This document shows, one piece after another, positions 62,976-64,000 of a stretch of DNA of 64,000 bases. The DNA comes from an uncultured Muribaculaceae bacterium. GTDB taxonomy: Bacteria > Bacteroidota > Bacteroidia > Bacteroidales > Muribaculaceae. The notes below the pieces were generated by a model. The model did not search any database and was not told where the DNA came from. It saw nothing but the letters and a program-made list of their open reading frames with translations. Both the position numbers and the translations under genes were made by a program. The number at the start of each line of letters is the position of its first letter. Position 1 is the first letter of the stretch. The stretch spans positions 161,233 to 225,232 of the forward strand of contig CAJUKU010000001.1 of NCBI GenBank assembly GCA_910587425.1, given 5' to 3'.

Positions 62976-64000
62976 TCATTCTCGAGGTTCGTCAGGCCAA
63001 GGCAGCGGCTTGCCGGTACGCTTCAAGGCAGGGCGTTTGGCTCCCACGCTGCGGAGGTATTCGCCAAGCTCGCTGCTCAGACGCTTCACCACATCGGGAC
63101 GCTCGGCAGCGAGGTTGTGCTCCTCCCCCATGTCGGCGGGAATGTCATACAGCTCCTTCTCGCCGGTGGGATAGTTATAGATCAGCTTCCAGTTGCCGCG
63201 GCGTATCGCGGTGTTGAGGTCAATGCCGGGACCGGAGAGACCCCACACGTTGGGGAAGTTCCAGTAGAGGGCACGGTCGGCTGACGGATCGCCCGTGCGG
63301 TCGATGAGCGGCACGAAGCTCCTGCCGTCAATCGAATGCCCGTAGTGAGCCGATGAGTCAGGGTCGATTCCCGCCATCTCAAGTATCGATGGGTAGAAAT
63401 CCTCAATGATGATATACTCGTCCACCTGCCCTCCCGGTTTTGTGTGTTTGGGCCACCTGACTATCATAGGCTCGCGTATGCCGCCCTCGTTGAGCGATCC
63501 CTTGCCGGAGCGCAGCGGAGCGTTCTGCGTGTGCATGGCGCCGTCGCGCCACTGACCGCCGGCGGCGAGTCCGCCGTTGTCGCTCATGAATATCACTATC
63601 GTGTTGTCAGCCTCGCCGTTTGCGTCCACCCAGTCGAGGATGTCGCCGAGGCTCTTGTCCATACCCTCCACGAGCGAGGCGTAAGCAGCCTCGCGTGGCG
63701 ACAGACCGCGGTCGAGATGCTTCTGATAGAAACGCACATCGCGGTCGATAGGCACATGCACTGCATAGTGTGCCATATAGAGGAACCATGGCGTGCCGTA
63801 GCGCTTAGCCTGTTCGAGCTGAGCTATAGCCTCCTGCGTGAGTGCCTCAGTGGCGAATGTGCCGGTATCCCAGTATTTTTCCAGTCCCTCGATGGCGAAT
63901 GCCGACGTCGGGTTGCCGTTCTCGTCATGTCCGTAGCGGCGCTCGCTGAGGTATGTGGCGAGACCGCCTATCGCGCTGCCGGCTACGTTTGACTCAAATC
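62976..64000 (-). CDS. Sulfatase (C-terminal part; N-terminus outside window)
   Basis: The C-terminal 341 codons of an arylsulfatase-type enzyme; the frame continues open to the window end, so the formylglycine site (CxPSR) is not visible. Seen: KRYGTPWFLYMAHYAVHVPI with a metal-ligand-type His, then IVIFMSDNGGLAA (the DN motif that binds the catalytic Ca2+), HTQNAPLRSGKGSLNEGGIREPMIVRWP and a closing LGEYLRSVGAKRP. These enzymes remove sulfate from glycans or mucin and are usually exported. No susC/susD pair is visible on this side. An internal ATG at 63776 is not the start. Confidence 0.9.
   Translation of the reverse strand, partial: FESNVAGSAIGGLATYLSERRYGHDENGNPTSAFAIEGLEKYWDTGTFATEALTQEAIAQLEQAKRYGTPWFLYMAHYAVHVPIDRDVRFYQKHLDRGLSPREAAYASLVEGMDKSLGDILDWVDANGEADNTIVIFMSDNGGLAAGGQWRDGAMHTQNAPLRSGKGSLNEGGIREPMIVRWPKHTKPGGQVDEYIIIEDFYPSILEMAGIDPDSSAHYGHSIDGRSFVPLIDRTGDPSADRALYWNFPNVWGLSGPGIDLNTAIRRGNWKLIYNYPTGEKELYDIPADMGEEHNLAAERPDVVKRLSSELGEYLRSVGAKRPALKRTGKPLPWPDEPRE

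Overview
The window reads as chromosomal DNA of a gut Bacteroidales bacterium, most likely Muribaculaceae-like (the family is an inference). It is about 55-58 % GC by eye, and genes lack clear Shine-Dalgarno sites. Promoters follow the Bacteroidetes pattern (TTTG, 19-21 nt, TAnnTTTG), with at least four perfect copies. Family content fits as well: an hmuYRSTUV-type haem operon, DUF5606, a serine palmitoyltransferase, the LptE/SecG/RbfA cluster, and secreted giants with a Por-type C-terminal tail. I found no tRNA, rRNA, CRISPR array, insertion sequence, prophage or riboswitch.

Layout. 1-8270 (minus): a glycine-cleavage operon, lplA-gcvT-gcvH-gcvPA-gcvPB-lpd, trailing into a glycosyltransferase and ruvA (cut by the window edge). 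It holds every protein needed to break down glycine, plus the ligase that charges GcvH with lipoate. 8352-13793 (minus): cvpA-sufB-sufC-sufD-sufS for Fe-S cluster assembly. 14063-18843 (plus): glyS, two lipoproteins (LemA, FKBP-type), an ABC-F ATPase with a degenerate second site, and a Dabb protein. 18863-20455: a divergent pair, a restriction-like nuclease-domain protein and holA. 20566-26061 (minus): secreted giant 1 (1831 aa), followed by 782 bp without a gene that hold its promoter, long leader and repeats. 26844-30638 (minus): purC-ubiE and an M13 metallopeptidase. 30811-34348 (plus): lptE, a conserved hypothetical, secG, rbfA and a LolC/E-like permease. 34517-36888 (plus): serine palmitoyltransferase and a THUMP-like methyltransferase. 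37064-38104 (minus): a membrane protein and smpB. 38349-40127 (plus): DUF5606, a hemerythrin protein and a LuxR-type regulator. 40231-48991 (minus): the haem-acquisition operon hmuYRSTUV. 49163-50146 (minus): a Na+/Ca2+ exchanger. 50356-53447 (plus): metG and ansA. 53950-60369 (plus): secreted giant 2 (2139 aa). 60501-62865 (plus): asnA and a U32 peptidase. 62976-64000 (minus): a sulfatase cut by the window end.

The most interesting signal is the paired regulatory layout of the two giants, which lie 28 kb apart on opposite strands. Each has a near-perfect promoter, a 320-400 nt leader, a poly-C run of 9-10 bases lying 214-221 nt before the ATG, a shared GTGTA-type motif and strong hairpins. 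A dispersed inverted-repeat element (29 of 30 bases identical at one end) sits just upstream of both promoters. This suggests two co-regulated, possibly phase-variable surface or secreted proteins. Second in interest are the haem operon, whose CobN-like chelatase appears anchored by a membrane segment at both ends, and several predicted leaderless genes whose -7 box touches the start codon.
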